Below, one piece after another: positions 1-8,630 of a stretch of 64,000 nucleotides of DNA. Position 1 is the first letter of the stretch. Every line of letters starts with the position of its first letter. A program made the translations under genes and the position numbers. Origin of the DNA: Streptococcaceae bacterium ESL0729 (GTDB lineage: Bacteria; Bacillota; Bacilli; Lactobacillales; Streptococcaceae); assembly GCA_029391995.1 (NCBI GenBank), contig CP113924.1:651001-715000 (forward strand), in the 5' to 3' direction. The notes under the pieces were generated by a model. It saw nothing but the letters and a program-made list of their open reading frames with translations, did no database searches and had not been told where the DNA came from.

Positions 1-159
1 TCATATGCTGATCATATTATCGCCATGAAGGGTGGGCAAATTTTCAAGGAAGGAAAAACTCCCGATATTATCAGGGAAGATATTTTAAGCGACCTCTATG
101 ATATGGACATTCAAGTCCATCAAATAATGGGCAAACCATTTTGCCTCTACTTTAATTAA
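1..159 (+). CDS. Siderophore ABC transporter ATP-binding protein, C-terminal end (partial)
   Basis: The frame is open from base 1 and ends at TAA 157-159, giving the last 52 residues of a protein that begins outside the window. The segment starts SYADHIIAMKGGQI and continues with FKEGKTPDII, the usual tail of FhuC/FepC-type ATPases after the H-loop (Y-A-D-H-I-I-A-M-K-x-G). This cytoplasmic subunit powers iron-siderophore import. The next gene, 23 bp downstream on the same strand, is the substrate-binding lipoprotein, so both probably belong to one operon. The family is supported by context and tail sequence only; the Walker motifs lie outside. Confidence 0.75.
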   Translation, partial: SYADHIIAMKGGQIFKEGKTPDIIREDILSDLYDMDIQVHQIMGKPFCLYFN

Positions 160-182
160 TAAATTTACGGAGAATAATAATT

Positions 183-1142
183 ATGAAAAAAATGCTGTCA
201 GCACTTGTTGTCCTAGTAGCTCTTACAGGACTTGTAGCTTGTGGAAGTAAGGATACAAGTAAGTCATCAGAAGCAAGCTCAAGTGCTCAATCAGAGGCAA
301 GTAGCCAAAAAACCATCAAGATTAAAGATTCTAATGGCGAAAAAGAAGTTCCTTATAACCCTCAAAAAGTTGTTGTCTTTGATTTCAGCTCCCTTGATAC
401 CATGGACTCACTTGGCCTTAAGGACCGTGTAACAGGACTTCCAACAAGCTCTCTACCAAGCTATCTTGACCAGTACAAGGATATTACATCAGTTGGTGGG
501 GTAAAAGAACCTGATTTAGAGAAGGTTAACCAGCTTAAACCTGATTTAATTATTATTGCAGGTCGTCAAAAGGACTATGAAGAGCAATTATCTAAAATTG
601 CCCCAACTGTCTTCTTCGCACCAGACAGCAAAACTCCTTGGGAATCAACCCAAGAAAGCATCAAGGAGCTTGCTAAAATCTTTGGTAAGGAAAAAGAAGC
701 TGACGAAAAGATTGCTAAAATCCAAAAATCAATGGACAGCATGAAGGCAGCCAATGAAAAATCAGATAAGAAAGCTATGATTATCATGGCAAGTGAAGGA
801 AGTCTTTCAACCTACGGTAAGGGTTCACGTTTTGGAATCGTCTATGACTCATACGGCTTTAAACCAGCTGATGAAGATGTTAAGGCAAGCACCCACGGAC
901 AAAATGTCTCATATGAGTACATTGCTGAGAAAAATCCAGATATCATCTTTGTAATTGACCGTACCAAGGCTATTGGTGGTGATGATTCAAAAAATGATCT
1001 AGCTGCAAATGACCTAGTTAAGGAAACTAAGGCTGGTAAAAACAATCAAGTAATAAGCCTTGATCCACAAGTTTGGTATTTGGCAGGTTCAGGTCTTGAA
1101 TCTCTTGATGTGATGACAAGTGACTTGCAAAAGGCAGAATAA
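183..1142 (+). CDS. Siderophore ABC transporter substrate-binding lipoprotein (YclQ/FatB/CeuE-like)
   Basis: This 319-residue lipoprotein captures ferric siderophore outside the membrane and hands it to the ABC permease. It begins MKKMLSALVV and has a lipobox ending L-V-A-C with Cys20 as the lipidated residue. A Ser-rich linker (about 24-43) leads into a PBP-II/FecB-type fold: the early motif KVVVFDFSSLDTMDSLGL, the KPDLIIIAGR block and the NPDIIFVIDR block are typical of the YclQ/FatB group. A GGAG Shine-Dalgarno lies upstream of ATG 183. It follows the ATPase gene closely and is closed by a terminator, so it is the last gene of the uptake operon. The exact siderophore cannot be read from sequence. 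Confidence 0.85.
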   Translation: MKKMLSALVVLVALTGLVACGSKDTSKSSEASSSAQSEASSQKTIKIKDSNGEKEVPYNPQKVVVFDFSSLDTMDSLGLKDRVTGLPTSSLPSYLDQYKDITSVGGVKEPDLEKVNQLKPDLIIIAGRQKDYEEQLSKIAPTVFFAPDSKTPWESTQESIKELAKIFGKEKEADEKIAKIQKSMDSMKAANEKSDKKAMIIMASEGSLSTYGKGSRFGIVYDSYGFKPADEDVKASTHGQNVSYEYIAEKNPDIIFVIDRTKAIGGDDSKNDLAANDLVKETKAGKNNQVISLDPQVWYLAGSGLESLDVMTSDLQKAE

Positions 1143-1150
1143 ATCCTATA

Positions 1151-1190
1151 AAAAATAAAAAATCTCCAATCATGGAGATTTTTTATTTTT
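1151..1190. terminator. Bidirectional rho-independent terminator
   Basis: AAAAATCTCCA, a short loop and TGGAGATTTTT form a strong hairpin with T runs readable on both strands. It ends the siderophore operon (+) and the dacA gene (-), which converge here. Confidence 0.85.
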
Positions 1191-2515
1191 TATAATTTGA
1201 ATAGAAGGCAGGCCAGTAAGATTAAAAGGAGGCTAATTGCTAAAAGGCCAGCCAGTAAGTAAAGACTAAGGTTTGAAGTCTTGGCTACAGGCTCCTTTGC
1301 CGCCTGGTATGATTTTTTAGTCAAATTTGACTTGGGCTTAGAATAAGTGGTGGCGATGGGCGAAAAATTCTTACCAACAAGTGGTAAAGCATTACTTAGA
1401 ATAAGTTGATTATTTTCTGTCTTAAAGCTTGGCTTAGCTTCCTTCTTGGTAACGGCTCTTAACTCCTGGTTAACTGTAATTTTTTGGTCGTTGATGATAC
1501 TTTCCCCAGGGCTTAAAAGTGGGGTCATGGCATAATCGGCATAGATTTTATCAAGGAGGGCGTTACCAAAGAGGTGTCTGATGAACTCACTGGGCTCATC
1601 ATCCCAATCTCCAACCCCCATGATGATTTCAATAACTCGCATGCCATCCTTATTACAGGTGGCAGTATAGTTGTAGGCTCCTTCAGGACTTGAGCCTGTC
1701 TTTAAGCCATCAACACCCACGTAACCATAGGCAGCACCAGTCTTGGTACCAGGAAGGGAGTAGTTGTAATTTTCAAAGCTATCCTCATAGGGGGTTCCCT
1801 TCATGGTTGTGGCTAGGGCCTGGCTTGTAAAGTCAAGAACCTGCGGGTATTCCTTTAAGATGTGGTAGGCTAGGATGGCAAAATCTCTGGCTGTGGTCGC
1901 ATTTCCCTTGTAGGGGTCGTAGCCCTCTGGATTATAAAGGCCACTAAAGGCTATGGCCTCAGCTCCACCTGCATTATTGAAGTGGGTATTTGCCATTCCT
2001 ATCTCCTCGGCCTTGGCATTCATCAGGTCAACGAATTTACCGCTATCTCCCTCGGCAACAAGATTTCCAAGCATAATGGTTGAGACATTCGATGAAGGAA
2101 CCAGGGTCATGGTCGCAAGCTCTTTGACGGGATAGTCCACTCCAGCTACGATGCTAGCATTACTAACGGCATAAAGCTTACTGATATCTTGGTCGAGCTT
2201 ACTTGCTGTAACCGTACTTTCCATGCTGAATTTACCCTGATTTATGGCCTCAAAAACCAGGTACATGGTCATAAGTTTGGACATGCTGGCTGGATTTCTA
2301 ATCTCATCTGGATTATCCTGCCAAAGAATCTGACCATCCTTGGCATCAATTACAATTGATGACTTGGGCTTATAATGCTCCGTAACCTGATAGCCTAGGT
2401 CTTGAGCAATTTTTACAAGGTCACCTGTTGGTCCCAAGGTATCATCAGCGAGGATTTTAGTGGGCCAGCTTAAAAATAAACAGGTAAATAATAACAAATA
2501 GATAAATTTCTTCAA
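1190..2515 (-). CDS. dacA: D-alanyl-D-alanine carboxypeptidase (PBP5/PBP3-like)
   Basis: A membrane-anchored low-molecular-weight penicillin-binding protein that trims the terminal D-Ala from peptidoglycan stem peptides. With a TTG start at 2515 (AAGGAG five bases upstream) the product is 441 residues with a signal peptide (about 1-24). The three catalytic motifs are S77-M-S-K80, S141-S-N143 and K272-T-G. A C-terminal beta domain is followed by a hydrophobic anchor at the very end (LLAGLLAISLLLILLACL). The frame stays open 49 codons further upstream, but that stretch lacks a good Shine-Dalgarno and looks like untranslated leader. It is divergent from rsuA. Family assignment is firm; the choice of start is inference. 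Confidence 0.88.
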   Translation of the reverse strand: MKKFIYLLLFTCLFLSWPTKILADDTLGPTGDLVKIAQDLGYQVTEHYKPKSSIVIDAKDGQILWQDNPDEIRNPASMSKLMTMYLVFEAINQGKFSMESTVTASKLDQDISKLYAVSNASIVAGVDYPVKELATMTLVPSSNVSTIMLGNLVAEGDSGKFVDLMNAKAEEIGMANTHFNNAGGAEAIAFSGLYNPEGYDPYKGNATTARDFAILAYHILKEYPQVLDFTSQALATTMKGTPYEDSFENYNYSLPGTKTGAAYGYVGVDGLKTGSSPEGAYNYTATCNKDGMRVIEIIMGVGDWDDEPSEFIRHLFGNALLDKIYADYAMTPLLSPGESIINDQKITVNQELRAVTKKEAKPSFKTENNQLILSNALPLVGKNFSPIATTYSKPKSNLTKKSYQAAKEPVAKTSNLSLYLLAGLLAISLLLILLACLLFKL

Positions 2516-2682
2516 AACATCTCCTTTATAGTATTTTTGGGCATATAAGGCCATTCTAGCATAGTTTGACTCCTCTCCTCTAGTATTTTTGCCATATAAG
2601 TTGAAAATTTCTGAAAAAAGGAAAAAAGAGGCAATAAAATGATAAAATATGACTACAAACATTGAAGAAAGTGGAAATAGAC

Positions 2683-3402
2683 ATGCGTTTAGATAAATTT
2701 TTAGCCAATATGAATCTGGGATCTCGCTCCGAGGTCAAAAAGGATATAAAAAAAGGCCAGGTAAAGGTCAATGGCCAGGTGATAAAGTCAGACAAGTATC
2801 AAATTGATGAAAACCACGACCAGATTAGCTTTAAGGGTCAATTAATTACCTATCAAAAATATTTTTACTACCTCCTTAATAAGCCCAAAGGCTATCTTTC
2901 AGCCAAGACAGATAGCAGGGACAAGACTATTATGGATTTATTTAAGGCTTCTGATCGAAGGGAGGACCTTTTTCCTGTGGGAAGGCTTGATAAGGACACG
3001 GAAGGTCTTTTACTGGTCACCAATGATGGAGATATGGCCCACAGACTGCTTTCGCCTAAAAAACACGTGCCCAAGCTTTACCAGGCCAGGGTGGCAGGAA
3101 TCATGACGCTTGATGATGTTAGGCTTTTTGCAGAAGGAATTACGATTGATGGAGGTGAGAGCTGCCTTCCTGCAGAGCTTGAGCTTGTAGCAGTCGATGA
3201 AGCCCAAGATACCACCCTTATCAGGCTGACCCTTCATGAGGGAAAATATCATCAGGTTAAGCGAATGGTCAAGGCCGTGGGTAAAGAAGTTCTGTACCTA
3301 GAGAGGCTTGGTATGGGGAAATTATTCCTTGATGACAAACTAGGGCGAGGAAGCTATAAGATTTTGTCAGAGCAGGAGCTTGAAAAAATTAATGCAAAAT
3401 AA
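2683..3402 (+). CDS. rsuA: Ribosomal small-subunit pseudouridine synthase A family
   Basis: RsuA-type synthases isomerise a uridine of 16S rRNA (U516 in E. coli). The 239-residue product has an N-terminal S4 RNA-binding domain (about 1-50, starting MRLDKFLANM), the LLNKPKGYLSA motif near 64-74, and the catalytic motif G100-R-L-D103-K-D-T-E-G with Asp103 as nucleophile; E-G-K-Y-H-Q-V-K-R-M lies in the C-terminal part. The start is ATG 2683 with a moderate AGTGGA upstream; the frame is also open to TTG 2662. It is a single gene closed by its own terminator. Confidence 0.88.
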   Translation: MRLDKFLANMNLGSRSEVKKDIKKGQVKVNGQVIKSDKYQIDENHDQISFKGQLITYQKYFYYLLNKPKGYLSAKTDSRDKTIMDLFKASDRREDLFPVGRLDKDTEGLLLVTNDGDMAHRLLSPKKHVPKLYQARVAGIMTLDDVRLFAEGITIDGGESCLPAELELVAVDEAQDTTLIRLTLHEGKYHQVKRMVKAVGKEVLYLERLGMGKLFLDDKLGRGSYKILSEQELEKINAK

Positions 3403-3426
3403 AAGCAAGCCCAGCTTGCTTTTTGA
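3401..3426 (+). terminator. Terminator after rsuA
   Basis: AAAAGCAAGC, CCA loop, GCTTGCTTTT: a 9-10 bp hairpin with a T run starting at the rsuA stop codon. It also sits just beyond the stop of the converging 3433-3819 gene. Confidence 0.8.
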
Positions 3427-3432
3427 TTATAA

Positions 3433-3819
3433 CTAAATACTTCCAAGGTAGAGGCCACTCAGACACAGCTGCCACAAGTAGTAAGTAAGCAGGATAAAGA
3501 GGACTTCTACAAGAAAGATATAAATGCCTTTAATGGGGAATTTTTTTGACTGAAAGTAGGCATGAATTCCAATAAGATAGGGTAAAAAACTTAGAGGTAT
3601 CATAATTTTTACCAGACCTACCAGTTGAAGGAGGTTGTCATTATTTAATTTCTTGTAAAATTTGAGATTATAGTAGGAAATAAAGGCTAAAAAAACAATT
3701 GAGGCAAGACCCATTAGGATTTTTCTGTACTTAAATGATTTACTGATAAAATAAAGGCCAAGAATATAGAGGATTAGGCAGATTATACTGACCAAAATTG
3801 ACGATTGGGCAAGTGGCAT
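3433..3819 (-). CDS. Hypothetical membrane protein, four predicted helices
   Basis: A 128-residue protein with a clear AAAGGAG upstream of its ATG (start MPLAQSSILV). Four hydrophobic segments are visible, around residues 7-27, 33-50, 66-86 and 99-121, with Lys/Arg-rich loops, so it should be an integral membrane protein with both ends on the same side. No family motif is recognised. It is a lone gene between rsuA (convergent) and the SMEX-type gene (divergent), with its promoter region shared with the tandem hairpins at 3889-3938. Confidence 0.7.
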   Translation of the reverse strand: MPLAQSSILVSIICLILYILGLYFISKSFKYRKILMGLASIVFLAFISYYNLKFYKKLNNDNLLQLVGLVKIMIPLSFLPYLIGIHAYFQSKKFPIKGIYIFLVEVLFILLTYYLWQLCLSGLYLGSI

Positions 3820-3888
3820 AGGATTCTCCTTTTTACTTTTTGTTTATTTTATTATAACAAATTTTTATCCATCTTTTTCCTGGCTAGA

Positions 3889-3938
3889 AAATCAAGAAGG
3901 ACTTGATTTCAGACCCTTAAAATGGTAACTTTAAGGGT
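3889..3938. repeat. Two tandem perfect hairpins upstream of the SMEX-type gene
   Basis: Hairpin 1 is AAATCAAG (3889-3896) / CTTGATTT (3902-3909) with a 5-nt loop. Hairpin 2 is ACCCTTAAA (3913-3921) / TTTAAGGGT (3930-3938) with an 8-nt loop. Neither is followed by a T run, so they are not terminators in the plus direction. They lie 33 bp upstream of the start at 3971 and could be operators or a leader RNA structure. Confidence 0.55.
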
Positions 3939-3970
3939 AGCTTGTGAATAAAATATATAAAGGAAATAAA

Positions 3971-4474
3971 ATGGTTGAAGTAGTAATCGAATTTTTTAAG
4001 CAGTATCTAGGCCCTAAGATGATGGTCTTTATAATTTCAGTCCTTCCTGTCTTAGAACTTAGGGGAGGGCTTGTGGCAGCAAGACTTTTAGACTTACCCT
4101 GGTATCAGGCTGGCCCAATTGCCATTTTAGGAACCATGTTGCCAGTACCCTTTATCATCTTCTTTATTGAGAAAATCCTTGATTTCTTAAGTAGCCACGG
4201 TCCCATTAAGGGACTGGCTAAAAAGATTGTTAAGGAGGGACGAGAAGGGGGAGAAAAACTTAAGCGTAAGTATCCAAACAGCCTAAATATCGGTCTCCTT
4301 CTGTTTGCGGCCATCCCCTTCCCTGGTTTTGGTGCCTGGACGGGAGCCTTGATTGCAGCCCTTTTAGGGATGTCCCCTAAGAAGTCTCTTCCCGCAATCT
4401 TTGCAGGAACAGTCATAGCAGCAGTCCTCATGCTTCTTTTGGCCTATCTCATGCCTGGCCTTCTGATAAAATAA
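3971..4474 (+). CDS. Small multidrug export (SMEX, COG2426) family membrane protein
   Basis: This 167-residue integral membrane protein belongs to the COG2426/Sm_multidrug_ex family, judged by the conserved stretch S-V-L-P-V-L-E-L-R-G-G near the N-terminus, P-V-P-F-I-I-F-F in the second helix and the P-F-P-G-F-G-A-W-T-G-A motif near residue 118. About four to five hydrophobic helices are visible, ending in a Leu-rich helix. The start is ATG 3971 with AAAGGA 8 bases upstream; the frame is open to GTG 3944. The export role of the family is poorly proven, so the substrate is unknown. Tandem hairpins precede it and a terminator follows. Confidence 0.75.
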   Translation: MVEVVIEFFKQYLGPKMMVFIISVLPVLELRGGLVAARLLDLPWYQAGPIAILGTMLPVPFIIFFIEKILDFLSSHGPIKGLAKKIVKEGREGGEKLKRKYPNSLNIGLLLFAAIPFPGFGAWTGALIAALLGMSPKKSLPAIFAGTVIAAVLMLLLAYLMPGLLIK

Positions 4475-4486
4475 GTATTAATTATA

Positions 4487-4525
4487 AAAATAAGTCCCTT
4501 ATTTAAAGTGGGCTTATTTATTTTC
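4487..4525 (+). terminator. Terminator after SMEX-type gene
   Basis: AAATAAGTCCC pairs with GGGCTTATTT (one bulged T) across a 10-nt loop, followed by ATTTT. Confidence 0.65.
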
Positions 4526-4545
4526 TAAGAAGATGATATAAATTT

Positions 4546-4596
4546 TTGCAAAAAAATCTGAAAAGGGATACAATGACCTTGTTAAGCAATTGCTTA
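4546..4596 (+). promoter_or_regulatory. Promoter with a 14-bp palindrome at the predicted transcription start
   Basis: The -35 is TTGCAA (4546-4551), the spacer is 17 bp and the -10 is TACAAT (4569-4574). TAAGCAATTGCTTA (4583-4596) is a perfect palindrome right where transcription of the coiled-coil gene should begin, a classical place for a repressor operator. The cognate regulator is unknown. Confidence 0.6.
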
Positions 4597-4626
4597 TTCT
4601 TTATTAAAAATTTGGAGGGTCTCAAA

Positions 4627-4902
4627 ATGGCAGATTATACTGAAAAACAAGAAAAAGTTTTAGAAAAAATTTCACATGTTCTAACAAAACTAGATGAAAC
4701 TGTTGATAAATACAGTGAGTTAGAAGAAAGTGGAAAATCACACCGCATTAGGGAATGGATTGAAGAGAAAAAAGCTATCCATGAAATCAAAAAAATCTTA
4801 AAAGAAGTTGATAAATATTCTGACAATGCAGACCGTGAATATGATAAAGAACTTGCTCAGGTTCAAGAATACGTTGAATCTATTGAGGACCAAATCGGAT
4901 AG
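4627..4902 (+). CDS. Small charged helical protein of unknown function
   Basis: A 91-residue, Glu/Lys-rich protein starting MADYTEKQEK behind a strong GGAGGG. Heptad-like spacing of Leu/Ile/Val over nearly the whole length suggests an extended helix or coiled coil, and no membrane segment is seen. It has its own promoter (4546-4574) and terminator, so it is monocistronic. No family is recognised. The strong start signals and operator-like palindrome suggest a regulated, well expressed small protein; a stress role is only a guess from its position next to clpB. Confidence 0.75.
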   Translation: MADYTEKQEKVLEKISHVLTKLDETVDKYSELEESGKSHRIREWIEEKKAIHEIKKILKEVDKYSDNADREYDKELAQVQEYVESIEDQIG

Positions 4903-4926
4903 ATTTATTTAAAAACAAGCTTAAGT

Positions 4927-4964
4927 AAGGGGCAGGGATGGGTTAATCCTTGTCCCTTCTTTAA
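4927..4964 (+). terminator. Probable terminator before clpB
   Basis: AAGGGGCAGGG pairs imperfectly with CCTTGTCCCTT, followed by CTTT. It separates the small helical gene from clpB. Confidence 0.55.
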
Positions 4965-4980
4965 GATATTAGCTAGTTTC

Positions 4981-5072
4981 TATAAAATTTGCAGGCAGGG
5001 AAGATTATTCTTGCCTCGTATCTCACAGTAAGGAGGACTTATGGTTTTCTTTAAGTGAGTAGGAGAGTAGAT
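4981..5072 (+). promoter_or_regulatory. clpB leader: -10 box, hairpin and five-codon reading frame
   Basis: TATAAA (4981-4986) is a likely -10. AGGCAGGGA (4993-5001) pairs with TTCTTGCCT (5008-5016), nine pairs with two G-U. AGGAGG (5031-5036) then precedes ATG 5041, opening a five-codon frame (MVFFK, stop TGA 5056-5058) that ends three bases before the clpB Shine-Dalgarno AGGAG (5061-5065). No CIRCE element and no tandem GGTCAAA CtsR heptads were found, although lactococcal clpB genes are usually under CtsR. Confidence 0.45.
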
Positions 5073-7682
5073 ATGAATATTGAAAAAATGACCACAACCG
5101 TGCAAGATGCTCTGGGTGAAGCCCAAGGAATTGCTGTAACCAGGCACAATCAAGCCATTGATACAGCCCATCTTTGGAAGATTTTTGTCCAACCCAACCA
5201 TTTTGCAAGGAATTTTTATACTGATTTAGGTATTGACCTTGAAGGGTTTGAGGGACTGATTGACAAGCAGATAGATGCCCTGCCAAGTATTACGGGCTCA
5301 AATGTTGAATATGGTCAAAGTATCAGTCAGGATTTATTTAATATTTTTAATGAGGCTGATAAGCTAAGGGAAGAATTTAAGGATGACTATCTTTCAACTG
5401 AAATTGTTCTTTTAGCCCTCATGAAGGTAAAAAACAACAAGCTAACAAACTACCTTTTGAGCCAGGGGCTTACAGAAGGTGAGATGAAAAAAGCAATTGA
5501 AGAATTGAGAGGAGGAGAAAGAGTGACTTCACAAAATCAAGAGGAGCAATATGATGCCCTTGAGAAATATGCCACTGACCTGATTGAAGATGTCAAAAGT
5601 GGTAAGATGGACCCAGTGATTGGTCGAGATGAAGAAATTCGTGATGTAATCAGGATTTTATCTCGTAAAACTAAAAATAATCCTGTTTTAATCGGTGAGC
5701 CTGGTGTTGGTAAAACAGCTATTGTTGAAGGCTTGGCCCAAAGGATTGTCCGCAAGGATGTGCCTGAAAACTTAAAAAATAAGAGAATCTTCTCACTGGA
5801 CATGGGTGCCTTGATTGCTGGTGCTAAGTTCCGCGGAGAGTTTGAAGAAAGACTTAAGGCCGTTCTTAAAGAAGTAGAAAAATCTGAAGGACAAATCATC
5901 CTTTTCATTGATGAAATCCATAATATTGTTGGAGCTGGTAAAACAGAAGGAAGCATGGATGCCGGAAACCTTTTAAAACCCATGCTTGCCCGGGGTGAGC
6001 TTAACGTAGTTGGGGCAACAACCCTTGATGAATACCGCCAGTACATGGAAAAGGATAAGGCTCTTGAGCGTCGTTTCCAAAAGGTTTTGGTTAAAGAACC
6101 AACAGTTGATGATGCCATTTCAATCCTTCGTGGTCTTAAAGAGCGTTTTGAAATCCACCACGGAGTTAACATCCATGACAATGCCCTTGTCGCGGCAACT
6201 CAACTGTCAGATCGCTATATTACAGACCGCTATCTACCAGACAAGGCCATTGACCTAGTCGATGAAGCCTGTGCAAGTATCCGTGTTGAGATGAACTCAA
6301 TGCCGACTGAGCTTGACCAGGTTACCCGCCGCCTCCTTCAACTTGAGATTGAAGAGTCTGCCCTTAAAAAAGAAAGTGATGACGCTTCTAAGAAACGCCT
6401 AGATACTCTTCGTGGTGAGCTTGCTGACCTGCGTGAGGAAGCAAATACCCTTAAGATGAAGTGGGAGACTGAAAAAGAAGAGGTCAATGCCGTTTCAAAT
6501 AAAAGGTCTGAAATTGATAAGGCCAAACATGAACTTGAAGATGCTGAAAACAATTATGACCTTGAGCGGGCAGCTGTCCTTCGCCATGGTACAATTCCAG
6601 AGCTTGAAAAAGAGCTTGCTAAACTAGAGCAAAAAGCTGCTGGTGACAATAGTGATAAGCTGGTTCAAGAGTCTGTGACTGAGGATTCAATTGCAGAAGT
6701 TGTCGGTCGTCTGACAGGTATCCCAGTCAAGAAACTTGTTGAAAGTGACCGCGAAAAACTAATGACCCTCAATCAAACCCTCCACAAACGTGTTATTGGG
6801 CAAGATGAAGCAGTGGACGCTGTATCTGATGCAGTAATTAGGTCGCGGGCAGGACTGCAAGACCCCAACCGTCCGATTGGATCATTCCTCTTCTTGGGGC
6901 CTACAGGGGTTGGTAAGACAGAGCTTGCCAAGGCCTTGGCTGAAAGCCTGTTTGATTCGGAAGATAACATGGTTCGGATTGACATGAGTGAGTACATGGA
7001 AAAACATGCTGTATCTCGTTTAGTTGGGGCCCCTCCAGGATACATTGGTTATGAAGAAGGTGGTCAGCTTACTGAAGCGGTGCGTCGCAATCCTTATACC
7101 ATTGTCCTTCTTGATGAGATTGAAAAAGCCCATCCAGATGTCTTTAATATTCTCCTTCAAGTTCTTGATGATGGTCGTTTGACTGACTCTAAGGGGCGTG
7201 TGGTTGACTTCAAGAACACAGTCATGATTATGACAAGTAACATCGGCTCTCAACTCCTCCTTGAAGGAGTGAGCTCAGAAGGTGAGATTTCTGAAGAGAC
7301 CAAGGAGCAGGTTCTTGATATCCTCCGTGGAAACTTCAAGCCAGAATTCCTCAACAGGATTGATGACACCATCCTCTTTACACCACTTAGCCTAAATGAT
7401 GTTAAGGGAATTGTTGACAAGATGGTAGCTTCTGTTGCTAAACGCTTAGAACATCAAGACATTAGCCTTAAAATAAGTGATGAGGCTAAAACCTTTATTG
7501 CTGAAAGTGCTTATGAACCAGCTTATGGTGCTCGTCCACTTCGCCGTTATATTACCCGTGAAGTTGAAACTCCTCTTGCCAAAGAGATTGTTTCAGGTAG
7601 GGTCACTGGAAAATCTGATGTTGTAATCGATCTTCTAGCTGATAAACTTAACTTTAAAGCCAATAAAAAAGTAGAAGACTAA
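5073..7682 (+). CDS. clpB: ATP-dependent disaggregase ClpB
   Basis: An 869-residue AAA+ chaperone that threads aggregated proteins through a hexameric ring together with DnaK. Order of parts: Clp N-domain (1-150), first AAA+ module with G-E-P-G-V-G-K-T near 209-216 and Walker B I-I-L-F-I-D-E, an inserted coiled-coil middle domain (about 390-520, Lys/Glu-rich), second AAA+ module with G-P-T-G-V-G-K-T near 609-616, and the D2-small domain. The middle domain and full length distinguish ClpB from ClpC/ClpE/ClpL. ATG 5073 is chosen for the AGGAG seven bases upstream; GTG 5055 overlaps the stop of the small leader frame. Confidence 0.95.
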   Translation: MNIEKMTTTVQDALGEAQGIAVTRHNQAIDTAHLWKIFVQPNHFARNFYTDLGIDLEGFEGLIDKQIDALPSITGSNVEYGQSISQDLFNIFNEADKLREEFKDDYLSTEIVLLALMKVKNNKLTNYLLSQGLTEGEMKKAIEELRGGERVTSQNQEEQYDALEKYATDLIEDVKSGKMDPVIGRDEEIRDVIRILSRKTKNNPVLIGEPGVGKTAIVEGLAQRIVRKDVPENLKNKRIFSLDMGALIAGAKFRGEFEERLKAVLKEVEKSEGQIILFIDEIHNIVGAGKTEGSMDAGNLLKPMLARGELNVVGATTLDEYRQYMEKDKALERRFQKVLVKEPTVDDAISILRGLKERFEIHHGVNIHDNALVAATQLSDRYITDRYLPDKAIDLVDEACASIRVEMNSMPTELDQVTRRLLQLEIEESALKKESDDASKKRLDTLRGELADLREEANTLKMKWETEKEEVNAVSNKRSEIDKAKHELEDAENNYDLERAAVLRHGTIPELEKELAKLEQKAAGDNSDKLVQESVTEDSIAEVVGRLTGIPVKKLVESDREKLMTLNQTLHKRVIGQDEAVDAVSDAVIRSRAGLQDPNRPIGSFLFLGPTGVGKTELAKALAESLFDSEDNMVRIDMSEYMEKHAVSRLVGAPPGYIGYEEGGQLTEAVRRNPYTIVLLDEIEKAHPDVFNILLQVLDDGRLTDSKGRVVDFKNTVMIMTSNIGSQLLLEGVSSEGEISEETKEQVLDILRGNFKPEFLNRIDDTILFTPLSLNDVKGIVDKMVASVAKRLEHQDISLKISDEAKTFIAESAYEPAYGARPLRRYITREVETPLAKEIVSGRVTGKSDVVIDLLADKLNFKANKKVED

Positions 7683-7685
7683 TTA

Positions 7686-7718
7686 AATGAGTGAATCTTT
7701 TGGGATTCACTCATTTTT
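7686..7718 (+). terminator. Terminator after clpB
   Basis: TGAGTGAATC, TTTTG loop, GGATTCACTCA, then TTTTTT: a strong hairpin starting just after the clpB stop. Confidence 0.9.
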
Positions 7719-7749
7719 TAATATTATTTGCAGAAAAGTTAGTTAATTT

Positions 7750-7778
7750 TTGACAAAATGTATCCGTTTTCATAAGAT
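7750..7778 (+). promoter_or_regulatory. Promoter of the phosphatase-like lipoprotein gene
   Basis: TTGACA (7750-7755), 17-bp spacer, TAAGAT (7773-7778), 38 bp before ATG 7817. Confidence 0.7.
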
Positions 7779-7816
7779 AAATATAAGGGTTATCTTTAAT
7801 TAAAAGGAGGATTTAT

Positions 7817-8617
7817 ATGAAGAAGAAGATTACACTTGGAATGCTTTTAGTTTTTTTACTGGTGCTTGTTGGCTGCGGTAAGGAAAGTAGTAGCAAGGCA
7901 AAAGAAAATAGTCAGGATCCAAAGGAGGTTGTTTTATATGTTACCCGTCACGGGAAGACCATGTTTAACAGCGTTCATAGGGCACAGGGATGGTCAGATA
8001 CGCCCCTGACAGCACCTGGGGTTGAAGTGGCTGAGCAGTTGGGACGAGGTTTTAAAAAAGATAATATTGAATTTGTTTCTGCTTATTCAAGCGATTTAGG
8101 TCGTGCCCGTCAGACAGCCAACTATGCTTTAAGTAACAATGGTCAAAGCGACCTTGCCATCAAGGAAAGTGAAAAGCTAAGAGAAGTCTGCTTTGGTTCT
8201 TATGAGGGCGAAACAGATGAGGTTATGTGGGGTGATACAGGACGTGACCAGGGTTATGATACCTATGATGACTTCATGTCAGCAGTTATTGGTGGAGAAT
8301 CTTCGATTGCAGCCATGCTAACTTCCCTTAAAAAACTTGACAGCTCAAATATGTCTGAAGACTGGGATAGTGTCGGCAACCGGATGCGAGAAGAACTTAC
8401 AGAAATTGCTCAAAAAACCGAAGAAGCTGGTGGGGGAAATGTCCTTGTTGTAGCTCACGGAATGTCAATCCTTGCCATGATTTCTGAAATGACTGATCAA
8501 AAACCAGCAGGTGGTCAACTACCAAATGCAAGCGTTACAAAGATTGTCTACAAGGACGGCAAATTTGATGTAAAAGAACTTGGAAACCTTGAATATGTTG
8601 AAAAAGGTGCAGCCTAA
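7817..8617 (+). CDS. Histidine phosphatase (phosphoglycerate mutase-like) family lipoprotein
   Basis: A 266-residue lipoprotein with a signal peptide ending L-V-G-C (Cys20) followed by a histidine-phosphatase fold: catalytic R44-H45-G46 in V-T-R-H-G-K-T, the S-D-L-G-R-A-R-Q-T-A block, the acidic segment L-R-E-V-C-F-G-S-Y-E-G, and the second His in V-V-A-H-G-M-S. All key residues of the family are present, so it should be an active phosphatase outside the cell membrane; the substrate is unknown. AAAGGAGG precedes the ATG. The gene has its own promoter and terminator. Confidence 0.85.
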   Translation: MKKKITLGMLLVFLLVLVGCGKESSSKAKENSQDPKEVVLYVTRHGKTMFNSVHRAQGWSDTPLTAPGVEVAEQLGRGFKKDNIEFVSAYSSDLGRARQTANYALSNNGQSDLAIKESEKLREVCFGSYEGETDEVMWGDTGRDQGYDTYDDFMSAVIGGESSIAAMLTSLKKLDSSNMSEDWDSVGNRMREELTEIAQKTEEAGGGNVLVVAHGMSILAMISEMTDQKPAGGQLPNASVTKIVYKDGKFDVKELGNLEYVEKGAA

Positions 8618-8630
8618 GAATACCCTAAAA

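Noticed and set aside
2516-2662. A longer N-terminus for the D,D-carboxypeptidase
   Set aside because: The added 49 residues precede a complete signal peptide and lack a ribosome binding site.
3889-3938. Guanidine-II (mini-ykkC) riboswitch
   Set aside because: Two hairpins are present but the loops read AAGGA-like and ATGGTAAC-like sequences, not the required ACGR.
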